Part shown: piece by piece, positions 11,451 to 20,930 of the stretch | How the letters are laid out: each line of letters opens with the position of its first letter | Numbering within the stretch: the first letter of the stretch is position 1 | Assembly: GCA_040954595.2 (NCBI GenBank) | Contig: CM082591.2 | Coordinates: 11,532,001 to 11,596,000 of the forward strand | Length of the DNA stretch: 64,000 nucleotides | From: Balanoglossus misakiensis | Taxonomy: Eukaryota > Hemichordata | Direction: 5' to 3' | Program-made: the position numbers and the translations under genes | The notes under the pieces: generated by a model | What the model was told of the DNA's origin: nothing | Database searches by the model: none | The model's input: the letters and a program-made list of their open reading frames with translations, nothing else

Positions 11451-11811
11451 ATGAGATAGAGGATGAATTTCACTTTTGTATTGTGTGTCCATTCTATGCG
11501 GATTTACGAGTCAAGTATATTCCTAGATATTACTATTTAATGCCAACCTACGATAAATTTTACCTCCTCATGCAATCATGTAACCCAAGTATCTTGCGTA
11601 ATCTTTCAAAATTTGTATTTTTTGCCCCGAAAAAATGATCTGAAGTGTGATTCGTTTCTTTCCTTTTCATGGACATGATGTAATTCGAACAATTATTTTA
11701 CATTTTTGCGTCCTCCGGAGATTTCAGGTGACGTACTATTTTGTATACACAGAGGCCGGTGGCCTATATTGTATCTGAATAAACTATTACTATGAAAAAA
11801 ATTACCCCTCT
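11451..11811. other. Unassigned spacer
   Basis: AT-rich sequence with short scattered frames only. I see no gene or clear repeat. Confidence 0.5.
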
Positions 11812-12063
11812 GAAAAGAGCGATGTTTAGCACCTTGCTTAGTCAACAGTCAATGTACCTTGTTGCTGATGGTCATCAGTAAAATGAGGAGCCCCAAAACC
11901 TATAGGCAAAACCTTGAGGTAGTCGGAACTTACTGCAGCTGGGGCTCTGCTGAATAAATTGAGACCCCCAGTGGAAGTGATAGTGAAACTTGAAGCAAAG
12001 TTCATGGTGATAATTGCTTGGCAACTAGGTCTTGTCATTTTCTGCCTAAAAATACATCCCTGT
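11812..12063 (-). repeat. Dispersed repeat, copy 1 (inverse copy at 56590-56870)
   Basis: Nearly identical, in inverse orientation, to 56590-56870. Both copies hold a 66-codon open frame ending TLTVD (here 11838-12038, minus strand). The differences I can see between the two copies change amino acids, so there is no sign of selection on a protein. The origin of the repeat is unknown. Confidence 0.7.
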
Positions 12064-12172
12064 GCGTGAATAAATTAAAAACATCTTTGTCCCAAGGGAC
12101 CAACTCAAAGCGTGTTCCCACATCCTGGTATGCTTTTATATTACGCACTGGTTTCAAAGCTTTAAGACTCAC

Positions 12173-12220
12173 AGGCGGTACCGTAGTAGCGCTTATACTT
12201 ATAGGATGAATGTGCAAAAA
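12173..12220 (-). CDS. ELAC2: Possible thirteenth ELAC2 exon (tentative)
   Basis: A candidate 48-base exon bounded by the acceptor CACTTTTCCAG and the strong donor GTGAGTC, in phase 0, which matches the end of the preceding exon at 12917. It would add FLHIHPISISATTVPP, the point where tRNase Z proteins have a poorly conserved linker before the catalytic domain. The sequence itself is not diagnostic. The larger open frame around it (12035-12253) runs into the dispersed repeat and cannot all be coding. Confidence 0.3.
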
Positions 12221-12526
12221 CTGGAAAAGTGTGGATTTTCTCGGATCTTCCATTCATTTGATGTGGAACAACAAATGGGACAAGTTGGCGAAATGTGTTG
12301 TTGATTTTCAATCGCACCATGAAGCCTATTTGAACCTAATTTGCATAAATGTCCGAGGGGGTCGTTCTGGCACTTTGACTCATTTTTACCCCATTGTTTT
12401 GTCTTTTTGTAAAGAATAATTATTTTTTCCTGGTCGAACCGAAGGATTGATTACGGTAATCACCATAGCACCACAAACATGATGGCCATAAATATACAGG
12501 CAAACCAAAATCACCAGATATTTTGA

Positions 12527-12700
12527 ATTATATTATACCAGTATATTGATGGTGTAAATCACGCTATTTGATTGGTCGAGACACGACACGTGACCGTGAT
12601 ATATTAGCCATATACCACAGTCATATATCATAGTTAAAGAAAATGCCTTTTTAAAACGTTTTATGCAAAGTTTCAATATACTGGCATAATATAATAGCAA
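12527..12700. repeat. AT-rich inverted repeat (MITE-like)
   Basis: The left end ATTATATTATACCAGTATAT is matched inversely by ATATACTGGCATAATATAAT near 12680-12700. It lies in an ELAC2 intron and has no coding content. The rest of 12.26-12.92 kb shows nothing I can name. Confidence 0.45.
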
Positions 12701-12916
12701 TAAAACACCCCCAGCCATGGTATACCACTCGATTTTGACCAGTTCACGACATATACGCACGAGCGATAGCGAGTTCGTATATGGAGTGCAACTTTGCTTA
12801 ACTAAAACATTATATGCCAACGGATAATTTCAAAGGTGTCACGTTACACAACTAAGTGGAACATATGAAACACAAGTAATTTTTGTAAATGCTGAAAGCT
12901 TGACAGCACATCTTAC

Positions 12917-13067
12917 CTTTTCTTGGGGAAGAGAAAAATCCATTTTGAGATTTGGAAAAATTTGAGGATGAATCATGTTCAGTTTAGTTTGCAGTATCTT
13001 AGACTTGACCAGACCATGGCTTTCAGCGTCTTCATTCATTATCATGTGATCTGTTGTTTTGCCAAAC
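12917..13067 (-). CDS. ELAC2: ELAC2 exon (linker to catalytic half)
   Basis: 151 bases between the acceptor TAATAAACACAG and the donor GTAAGATG. The first base completes the Arg codon left by the exon at 14419. The peptide then reads FGKTTDHMIMNEDAESHG, continues with KILQTKLNMIHPQIFPNL and ends SLPQEK in phase 0. Human ELAC2 has the same order in this place, HLVLNE followed by IQTQLNLIHPDIFPLL. This is the last exon I can place with confidence. The catalytic domain that should follow is not in the window. Confidence 0.9.
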
Positions 13068-13198
13068 CTGTGTTTATTATAGAAATAAACATACGAAGAA
13101 AAAAGAACACACTTGCAAGGAAATTGAATACCTTTGTATGCTAGAATTCGACAAAAAATGAGATTATACAAGTTGGTATAATGAGATCCATCCAAGGT

Positions 13199-13366
13199 AG
13201 TGTGCCCTCTAAAAACATACTTTTTAAAAGCTTTGAGTCAATTTGAGGATTTCTAAACATTTGTCTAGTCAGCCCTATACCTTTGCATGTAATGTGGATA
13301 ATTTTCTTGAGTCGCCAGTGAGTTTGTTGAGTCAGTGGCGCAACATATGGTATTAGAGGGCACACT
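13199..13366. mobile_element. 168-bp MITE, copy 1
   Basis: Terminal inverted repeats AGTGTGCCCTCTAA (left) and TTAGAGGGCACACT (right). The interior (CAATTTGAGGATTTCT, CCAGTGAGTTTGTTGAGTCA) recurs at about 43430-43590. It lies in an ELAC2 intron. The CAGTG-like ends suggest a hAT-type parent, but I cannot prove it. Confidence 0.65.
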
Positions 13367-13521
13367 GGGACTCCAAGGGAAAACATTGTCAATCTATTAA
13401 TCCTGAAAATCTGCCCACTACTCTTTACAACAGATAACATAACATCTGTGCAACAACACAATGTTCTTATTCATTTTGTCATTTATTTTACAGAATTTTC
13501 CTGTAGTTTGTATTTTATATG

Positions 13522-13529
13522 CATTCATT
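13522..13529. repeat. 8-bp target-site duplication, left copy
   Basis: CATTCATT, repeated at 14351-14358 on the other side of the foldback element. Confidence 0.65.
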
Positions 13530-14350
13530 ATGGCACATAATCAAGGCCAAAAATAACACCTCACTTTTTGAGTGAAACGCATTCGTTTTGAGGCAACACA
13601 TTTGATTTGAAGGTCGATACTTGAATCGGAGAACACCACATTCGTTTTGAGCTGTGTTCTCCGATTCAAAAGTGTCGACCTTCAAAGCCAATGCGGGGGA
13701 GTCCGATTCAAATGCGTGTCAGCTCAAAGCGAATGCGGTGTTCTCCGATTCAAAAGTGTCGACCTTCAAAGCGAATGCGGTGTTCTCCGATTCAAAAGTG
13801 TCGACCTTCAAAGCCAATGCGGGGGAGTCCGATTCAAATGCGTGTCAGCTCAAAGCGAATGCGGTGTTCTCCAATTCAAAAGTGTCGACCTTCAAGCCAA
13901 TGCGGGGGAGTCCGATTCAAATGCGTGTCAGCTCAAAGCGAATGCGGTGTTCTCTGATTCAAAAGTGTCAACCTTCAAAGCCAATGCGGGGGAGTCCGAT
14001 TCAAATGCGTGTCAGCTCAAAGCGAATGCTGTGTTCTCCGATTCAAAAGTGTCGACCTTCAAAGCGAATGCGGTGTTCTCCGATTCAAAAGTGTCGACCT
14101 TCAAAGCCAATGCAGGGGAGTCCGATTCAAATGCGTGTCAGCTCAAAGCGAATGCGGTGTTCTCCGATTCAAAAGTGTCGACCTTCAAAGCCAATGCGGG
14201 GGAGTCCGATTCAAATGCGTCTCAGCTCAAAACGAATGCGGTGTTCTCCGATTCAAAAGTGTCGACCTTCAAATCAAATGTGTTGCCTCAAAACAAATGC
14301 GTTTCACTCAAAAAGTGAGGTGTTAATTTTGGCCTCGATTACACGCCATA
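13530..14350. mobile_element. Foldback element with 84-bp tandem units
   Basis: The ends are inverted over more than 100 bases: both contain TAACACCTCACTTTTTGAG, and the outermost bases are ATGGCACATAATC on the left and its approximate inverse complement on the right. Between them lie about seven copies of an 84-bp unit made of two related 42-bp halves (GTGTTCTCCGATTCAAAAG and GGGGAGTCCGATTCAAATG types). An 8-bp duplication flanks it, 61 bases downstream of an ELAC2 splice donor. The unit is a multiple of three without stops, so all three forward frames stay open for 90-260 codons. These are artefacts of the repeat. No transposase is present. Confidence 0.8.
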
Positions 14351-14358
14351 CATTCATT
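14351..14358. repeat. 8-bp target-site duplication, right copy
   Basis: CATTCATT, matching 13522-13529. Confidence 0.65.
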
Positions 14359-14418
14359 CTGTTACAACAATGTGATCAGCGTTTTATGTTTTGTAATACA
14401 TTCACTGATTCAGCTTAC

Positions 14419-14578
14419 CTAGACATCCATGTTTGATATCGGATAGAATTGAACACATCACTTGGTGTTATATGTACCATCAATGTCACAACATTTTCAG
14501 CATCATCTTGTTGAAATTCATTCAATTCTGATAAATTCTCTAAACTCTCCATGTAGTCTTCAGATGGACACTCCAACA
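14419..14578 (-). CDS. ELAC2: ELAC2 exon (GPLFIV/VHITP region)
   Basis: 160 bases between the acceptor ATATTTGTTGCAG and the donor GTAAGCTG. The first two bases join the G left by the exon at 43649 to give Val. The peptide starts LECPSEDYMESLENLSELNE, passes NVVTLMVHITPSDVFNSI and ends RYQTWMS with two bases left over. Human ELAC2 has IVDCPTEEFI, then VVHMTPESV and QYQQWMERFG at the same spacing. It is separated from its upstream neighbour by the 29-kb intron. Confidence 0.93.
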
Positions 14579-15440
14579 CTGCAACAAATATATCACAAAA
14601 ACAGAGATAAGGTTAAAGATTGTCCAGAGCCCAGCTGATTTTTACCCAATAGATCTTTTTTATGGGTGAATTAAATCACTGAAATGTCTGGCATAAGTAG
14701 GAAGCTTTGAGGTTTGTCAAATTATCTTGGCATTCAGTATTTTCTTGTCATCTTATACAATTTGTATACATAGACAAAGGAAATGGTTATCGATCTCAGG
14801 AAAAAACCAACACTCGGCAACAGACTTATTCCCAGTCTTTTGAAAGATGACAATGCGGTTGAAAGGGTGGCCACATACAACAAATATTTAGGTACGACCT
14901 CAGACAACAATCTCAATTGATCAGTTGAGAAACTGGGTAGTGAATTTGCATATTTTGTCATCACCGGAGCCTCGCTTTCGAACACGCGGGAGCTGCAGAC
15001 ATGGCGTTCGCAACCCTCGCCATTGTCATGTAAACACATTTTTAGAAGTGGTTTATCTCAGTTAAAAACCCCGAAAGAAAAAGAAAAATCAACTTTTCTG
15101 AGGTATTATAAAGTAATTATTGGGATAACGAAAAAACCGCCATTTTTAGCGTCATTTTCTTGCAATTCACGACCTATCTCGGCACCAGTCATTACGGTGA
15201 TTTACCACGCTACGACGGGCCAACTTTCAGCGAACGGGTAAGGGGTCAAGGAGGTCGTGAGACATCACGATATTTCAATCACATGATTTGGAAAGTTCAA
15301 AGGTACTCCAGTCCAAATATGGGAGTAGTGCCGCCTTGCAAATGCAAACGATGCAGTGTTGACTGATCCAGGTCACTTACTTCCGGGTTTTGATGTTGCG
15401 CGCGATGTGTTAGGTCTGTAAGTTACCGGCGTTAAAGTCA
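14579..15440. other. ELAC2 intron, left part, no feature seen
   Basis: This belongs to the large intron that ends at 43648. Only short scattered frames; no gene or clear repeat. Confidence 0.5.
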
Positions 15441-16303
15441 CAGGTGCGCAAGACGATCGCTTCGCGATGGGGCTTCAGTAACCGTAATAGAAAGAGAAGG
15501 TACGCAACGCCAGGCCAGGACAGGCCAGGATACTGACGAGAGCAAAATGTTCAAGCGGCGATTTCGCTGCGAAAATTTCATTAAAACTTACCGAAATGCG
15601 GCGGGTAGAAGCTAACAAGTATATGTTTTGTGATCCATAGCAAAAACAAGCTCAATTTAAAGGCAAACTGCTCGAAATGTGGAGGTTTCAAGCGGGGTTC
15701 GAGCGACACTTTCAAAAATAGACATTGTCGATGTAAGTATGGCCGCAGTCACTGAGGTTAGAGGTCAACTAATCGTGCCCTGGCTCCTGATTCCAAAAGA
15801 ATCAGTTTGAGTAACTACTAAATAACAACAAAGAAATGCAAGAGTTATATTTACAAGTGATTGTAGGCGGTCATCGTCAACAACGGTCCACATTCAAATA
15901 AAAGTAAACCGTATTTATGGTTTACCCGCTGAAATTCACTGAGGCTCTCGACCAATCAGGAGCCAGGGCACGATTAGTTGACCTCTAACCTCAGTGACCG
16001 CGGCCATACTTACATCAGCAATGTCTATTTTTGAAAGTGTCGCGCGAACCCTGCTTGAAACCTCCACATTTCGAGCAGTTTGCCTTTAAATTGAGCTTTT
16101 TTTTTGCTATGGATCACAAAACATATACTTGTTAGCTTCTACCCGCCGCATTTCGGTAAGTTTTAATGAAATTTTCGCAGCGAAATCGCCGCTTGAACAT
16201 TTTGCTCTCATCAGTATCCTGGCCTGACCTGGCCTGGCGTTGCGTACCTTCTCTTTCTATTACAGTTACTGAAGCCCCATCGCGAAGCGATCGTCTTGCG
16301 CAC
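15441..16303. repeat. Long palindrome (arms about 350 bp, loop about 160 bp)
   Basis: The left arm (15441-15791) and the right arm (about 15953-16303) are nearly identical in inverse complement. The segment from GGTGCGCAAGACGATCGC to GAGGTCAACTAATCGTGCCC occurs in both with only a few mismatches. The loop (about 15792-15952) is unrelated. I cannot tell whether this is a MITE or a recent inverted duplication. The sequence CGATGTAAGTATGGCC in the left arm resembles a splice donor. The frame at 16132-16497 (minus) is partly arm sequence and I do not regard it as a gene. Confidence 0.8.
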
Positions 16304-16415
16304 CTGTGGTTAAAGTGAGCTTCGCGCAAGCTGCCCGGCCGCGAACCACACGACGTGGACAAAAGCCCAACCTGCACGACCCAGTCCACCAGGGCTACAA
16401 TTATTGCGTCTACGG

Positions 16416-17200
16416 TTATGCGAAATACTGACTCTCCTTGCAAGTCACCGCGTATGTTGCATAAAACATACACGTAAAACAACACGCTCTTGAACATTCT
16501 GCATATTTTCCACAGAATCCCACAGTATATTTATTTTCCCATTTTCCACATAAGGAGGAAGTGTAATGTGGTGTCAGTGAGCTTGTGACCAATAACATGG
16601 GTTCTCCAACAACCAGATTGTCCCCAACATGCATTGCTGTTTTGATTAAAATTATTTCATCCAGCTCAGCCTCTGGATTAAAATTATCAAGTTTTTCTTG
16701 GAGTTTACAAATAATGTTTGATAACCCTGTGTCACTTGAGTGACAATTTTTTTCTTTTAATTTTTCTATTGTGCGGTACAAAGACATGTAGCACTTTTTA
16801 CACAGTGTGCTAGTTTCATCCAGTTTTAATCCAGGATAGTCCCAATGTTCAGTAAAGTGCTCCATTAGTAACTCTGGATTGTAGGGATATTTTAGAGTAG
16901 AAGAGGTCAAGCGTTTATGACAATCTGGGATGCAGCAATTTTGGATTTGTCTTTGGGTCCACTGCATATAGTGAGCTGCAAATAAGTCTACATCATCTGG
17001 CAAGTCGGCACTCTCATATTGCCTATGAAAATTAAACATGACTAGAAATCTGGTTTTTCATTCACCCTGGTTTTGTGGCAAGAGACATTTCCACAAATGT
17101 GACACGTTTTGTCTTTTTGATGAGGTGCCTGTTTGGTACTACCCTGGGCTTGTGCTTTCAAGCTTTTTCTACACATATTCTGCAGCTATTGCATAGACAA
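16416..17200 (-). CDS. Uncharacterised Cys-rich reading frame, probably a fragment
   Basis: The main open part (16416-17039) encodes 207 residues. It has paired cysteines at NCCIPDCHKRL and LCKKCYMSLYRTIEKLKEK, separated by about 50 residues rich in Tyr, Trp and His (MEHFTEHWDYPGL). Upstream, after a stop, the same region encodes KTCHICGNVSCHK, another Cys/His cluster. A zinc-binding N-terminal module of a transposon or host factor would fit, but I do not recognise the family. The C-terminal 45 residues may be read-through into unrelated sequence near the palindrome. It lies in the large ELAC2 intron in the same orientation as the gene. Confidence 0.4.
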
Positions 17201-17220
17201 CCAGATGGAGATTAATAGAA

Positions 17221-17312
17221 TCTCACACTCCCAAGGACCTGGGATCGTATTTCTCACACGAGTTTATCGACGAGTGTGAGAAATACGATCCCAGGTCCTT
17301 GGGAGTGTGAGA
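17221..17312. repeat. 3'-terminal hairpin of the Crypton-like element
   Basis: TCTCACACTCCCAAGGACCT is followed by the rest of a roughly 40-base arm, a short loop around 17264-17270, and the inverse complement of the arm. The copy at 52902-53044 has the same arms with a longer loop. Confidence 0.7.
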
Positions 17313-17668
17313 TTATTTTTCTCACACGACCAGAAATTTGCGATATTAACGTTTTTATTTCCAATCGAAGAACAAAATCAATAAAATACCCACTGATCAC
17401 TGCATAAACGCTCATATATTGATCCGCCCCGCAAAACATAGTCCCCATTTCAACACAAGTTAACACCCATTCTACAAAATGTACTCAACACATAAAATAG
17501 GTTAATAAATATTTTAATTAACAATAACGTGTGCATCAAATAGATCGATGTCCATTGTACACTGAAAAGCAACCTGTGTCATTTCTCGAAATCGAAATTC
17601 TCAGAATAGATCGAGATAACAATAACAAAGTCAACAGTCACATTGTACTAAATGTACATGTAGGTATA

Positions 17669-19261
17669 CTACTGACTATTTTCACTTTCTGTGTCGGAAT
17701 AAATCACACACCTTCGTTTGCGTGGGGGTTCCTGAATGTTACAGGTAATATTGAATGTACCACCGGTTATAGTACATTTATCGAATAATGAAGAAGAGGT
17801 GGCAACGTGAGAACTTGAGGAATTTTGTGTACATGACGTGGATATCTCGCTTGAACGGGATTGTTGAAGAGTCATGTAGGGTAATGCTGACGACGAGGGC
17901 TGAACTACGCTGCTCGGGGGTTCACAACGAGATGTGTCTGTCAATATATGTGACATGGCATATTGCTGTTTGTCAGACAACTTGCTGTAGTTATTGACTG
18001 ACTGCACGTTTCTATGGGCACTTTTCTGCATTATATGCGTTGGTGGCACGTTGTTGTCGTTCAGTTTCTGGAGCAAGTATTTCCTGGCACTTGTATTGGT
18101 GATGCGTTTTCCGCGACCAGATAATCCACTCTCTTCGGCCATGTTTTTCATTATTTGGGCAATCGTATTCGGGCCCATTGCTTGACGCTTGAACCAAACT
18201 ATATCAGACGGCTTGGAATTTGTCCTGATGGCTAAGTAGAATGGAGTGTCTGGGCCCAGAAAATCAGCGGGTCGCTTTGATGCGTACAACTTGTAAAGAG
18301 AAACGGGGCATTTGTTTTTGTCATTGACGAACGAATACATTTGTGGCTTTACAGGGCGGACATCGCTCACATTTTCGCCAGTTCTAGTCTTAGTCTGGTG
18401 CTCAGTTGTCATTTCAATGAATTCTCTGCCATCAGCATCTCGTTTAAGTTTAACATCGCCCCAACACAACGACCTATGTTCTTTAACTGCCCTCATTCCA
18501 AAATGCAACATGTTGTTAAGCCAAAGAGTATTTATGACCGAATGAGGTGTATGGCCGCCGAGTTGCCCATCAGCATACAGCTTATTTACATCGTCATCAG
18601 TCAGGGTATCAGCTTTGAATGGTAGATTCCCCTTACCGTGTTTTCGGAGGTTTTTCGGTTTCGCTTTCAATTTTTCTCGTGAAGAGAAAAAATCGACACT
18701 TGTCACCAACGATACTCCATATTTGGCCCAGCGGAGATGTCTTTCTAAACTACTAAACATCCCTTGTAGAGAGGATGGTTCGTAGTCAGAACCATCCTCC
18801 TTCCGAACAACACACAGAAAATTTCCAACGAAGGGGTCGAGCTCGCTCGGCGGAATATCAGAAATGTCGCGATGTTCGCCAAGTTCGGTCAGGTACTGTT
18901 TGAATAGCGTTACATGATATTTAGTCTTTCGTACCGTGTCACTATTCTGCTGATCGTCTACGAAATGGTCAATATCGGTAGACGACAATGCAGCAAATCT
19001 AGAATGTTTCGGGGTCGACGAACCTTCAGCTAATGGTACGGGCGGTGCCGCATCTGGCTCGAACTCAGCGGCGAGCTTCACTGCTGAAACCTCAACTTCA
19101 GCTCCAGACAAGACATCCATCAGGACAAACTGGCGATATGTTCCCAATGGCCTAATTACGCGGGATATCTGGAAAATACGGCCGTTTTTCGCGAGTCTGT
19201 CACCAACCACGTACACCATTATCCGAAGGTAACACAAATTGCACAACTGTCGTCTGCACAT
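17669..19261 (-). CDS. Crypton-type tyrosine recombinase (DUF3504 family)
   Basis: An uninterrupted 530-codon frame. Residues 10-70 form a small N-terminal module of unknown type. Residues 100-210 resemble the SAM-like DNA-binding part (KQYLTELGEH, DPFVGNFLCVVRKEDGSDYE). The catalytic domain covers about 215-430. Box I has the conserved Arg at 257 in LHFGMRAVKEHRSLCWGDV. The second box reads ITNTSARKYLLQKL, keeping Arg393 but with Thr390 where the family usually has His in HxxR. His416 (AHRNVQS) and the nucleophile Tyr425 (VNNYSKL) are present. Relatives include the Crypton-derived domains of ZMYM2/3/4, QRICH1 and KIAA1958. The intact frame suggests youth or selection. Met1 or Met15 could be the start; both precede VYVVGDRL. 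Confidence 0.85.
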   Translation of the reverse strand: MCRRQLCNLCYLRIMVYVVGDRLAKNGRIFQISRVIRPLGTYRQFVLMDVLSGAEVEVSAVKLAAEFEPDAAPPVPLAEGSSTPKHSRFAALSSTDIDHFVDDQQNSDTVRKTKYHVTLFKQYLTELGEHRDISDIPPSELDPFVGNFLCVVRKEDGSDYEPSSLQGMFSSLERHLRWAKYGVSLVTSVDFFSSREKLKAKPKNLRKHGKGNLPFKADTLTDDDVNKLYADGQLGGHTPHSVINTLWLNNMLHFGMRAVKEHRSLCWGDVKLKRDADGREFIEMTTEHQTKTRTGENVSDVRPVKPQMYSFVNDKNKCPVSLYKLYASKRPADFLGPDTPFYLAIRTNSKPSDIVWFKRQAMGPNTIAQIMKNMAEESGLSGRGKRITNTSARKYLLQKLNDNNVPPTHIMQKSAHRNVQSVNNYSKLSDKQQYAMSHILTDTSRCEPPSSVVQPSSSALPYMTLQQSRSSEISTSCTQNSSSSHVATSSSLFDKCTITGGTFNITCNIQEPPRKRRCVIYSDTESENSQ

Positions 19262-19465
19262 GACCTGATCACATTGTAGTTCCGGTTCGTGTATAACACG
19301 TCACACAATTGGATGATATTTGCTCATTCTGAGGGGTATGAATATCATTATCCAATCAGAGCTCGTGTCAGATAACAGTTGTCTGTGTGCGCATTAACAC
19401 AGAGTGTGGGAACAATTTGATCCCACACTCTCTATCCCACACTCCCAGCGGCCATGAGTGTGAGA

Positions 19466-19710
19466 AAAATTAATTTCTTTTACAACCCAATCTTTGAAAT
19501 CGTCGGGCTTATTTACTATGCGGTACCATCTTGGAGTTGATGATATGCTACACTTTTGACAGGGTCCACATTTTTCTTTGTCAGGGTGAGCCTGCTGACT
19601 TAATGGAAGAATTCCTCCAAACCCACTAATATAAATGTACAAATGCATCCCCCTTTTGTTGGTATATTTATTCGTCCATACAAGGGTTTTCCCTATAAGA
19701 ATAATTTGAA
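19466..19710. other. Intronic spacer
   Basis: No feature seen. Confidence 0.5.
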
Positions 19711-20930
19711 ATTAAAGCTGCAAGCAGCGTTGGCGGGGCACAAGCGGTTCCCATGGTAACCAGCAAATGCCAAGGCTGTATCTGCTGTGGATACCAAGAT
19801 ATTGGAAAGTAGGTCAAAGGTCACCTGAGGTCACCCCAAATTTGGGCAAAAAAATCGGACCCCATACAAGTCTAGGTCCAACAAAAACAAGACCCCTAGC
19901 TCTATTGGTTCGCCTAGAATTAGGTATGTGCATAATTAATGAGGTCTTGTGTAAGACTCCATATGTGCTCCATCTGCCCCACAAAAGCCAGGACTCTAAC
20001 TGCTGTGGATGCTGAGATATGGGAAAGTAGATCAAAGGTCATCCAAGGTCACCCAAAATTTGGGCATAAAATTTTGACCCCAGAGTGGGCCATGTCCAAC
20101 TAAAACCAGACCTCTAGCCCTATTGGTTAGCCTGGAATTAGATATGCAGAAAAATGATGTTTCAGAAATAGGTCAAGGGTCATTGCCAACATTACCAAAA
20201 TATTTGTGTCATGTCCTGGCAGCATTGGTACCCATGTCCACAAAATTCATGACTGTGGTGCTTTGACAAGAGGAGGTATGGGGAATATGCATATATAATT
20301 GGTTGTTTTAAAACTGGGTCAAAGGTCATGTGAAAATTGCCCTGAAAAATTGTGACAACTTCCGGTCATATGATGACTCATATCCAAAAAAAGAATTTCC
20401 ATGCTGTCAACATTTTGGCTACAAAACGGAATTATCACTTTTCAATGGTTTTCCGAAAATCCAACATGGCCGCCATAATGATCGACCAATCACAGTGCGC
20501 TTCGCAAACTTGATAGACATAGGTTAGGTGACCACATATCCCAAATCCCGAGACTCGGTAACTGCTGGTTCTGGAGAAGAAGATTTTTAAAGTTTTAAGT
20601 AGTTTTTCAGAAAAACAATTGTAGCAAAAAAACTTTATGTATGACGTCATGATTTCAATGGGGTAAAATGATGGACAGAAGGTAGGCTACCTGCACACCA
20701 AATTTGAACTCGATCAGCCCAGTGGTTTTTGAGAAGGACTCATTTAACGATTTTCAGGAAATCCAATATGGCCGCCAGGTCACGTGACTAATTAAATATT
20801 CACGGGCCACTGCACGTCTACTCATTGGCCCCTACCACCCTACCAAGTTTCGGCCCCCTAGGTGCTGCCGTTTTCCAGATTTACAATGACATATTTCTCG
20901 GAAGAAGAAGAATAATAATAATTAAAGCTG

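Larger units (their letters stand above)
17221..19465 (-). mobile_element. Crypton-like element, copy 1
   Basis: The boundaries were set by comparison with the deleted copy at 50410-53044. The element runs on the minus strand from TCTCACACTC at 19465 to GAGTGTGAGA at 17221. Both ends are hairpin-prone: the 5' end has CACACTC and GGGAGTGTG around GGCCGC; the 3' end (17221-17312) is a stem of about 40 bp containing CCAAGGACCTGGGATCG and its inverse complement. It carries one long gene for a tyrosine recombinase, plus a 3' untranslated region of about 350 bases. I saw no clear target-site duplication. Known Cryptons move by recombinase through circular intermediates and lack long terminal repeats. 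Confidence 0.75.

Noticed and set aside
12035-12253. Whole 72-codon frame as an ELAC2 exon
   Set aside because: Its end lies in a dispersed repeat also found at 56.6 kb. At most the 48-base part with splice sites could be coding.
13647-14436. Long open frames of 223 and 260 codons
   Set aside because: All three forward frames are open because the 84-bp repeat is a multiple of three without stops. They lie inside a foldback element.
16132-16497. 121-codon frame
   Set aside because: Most of it is palindrome arm sequence that is also open by chance. No domain.
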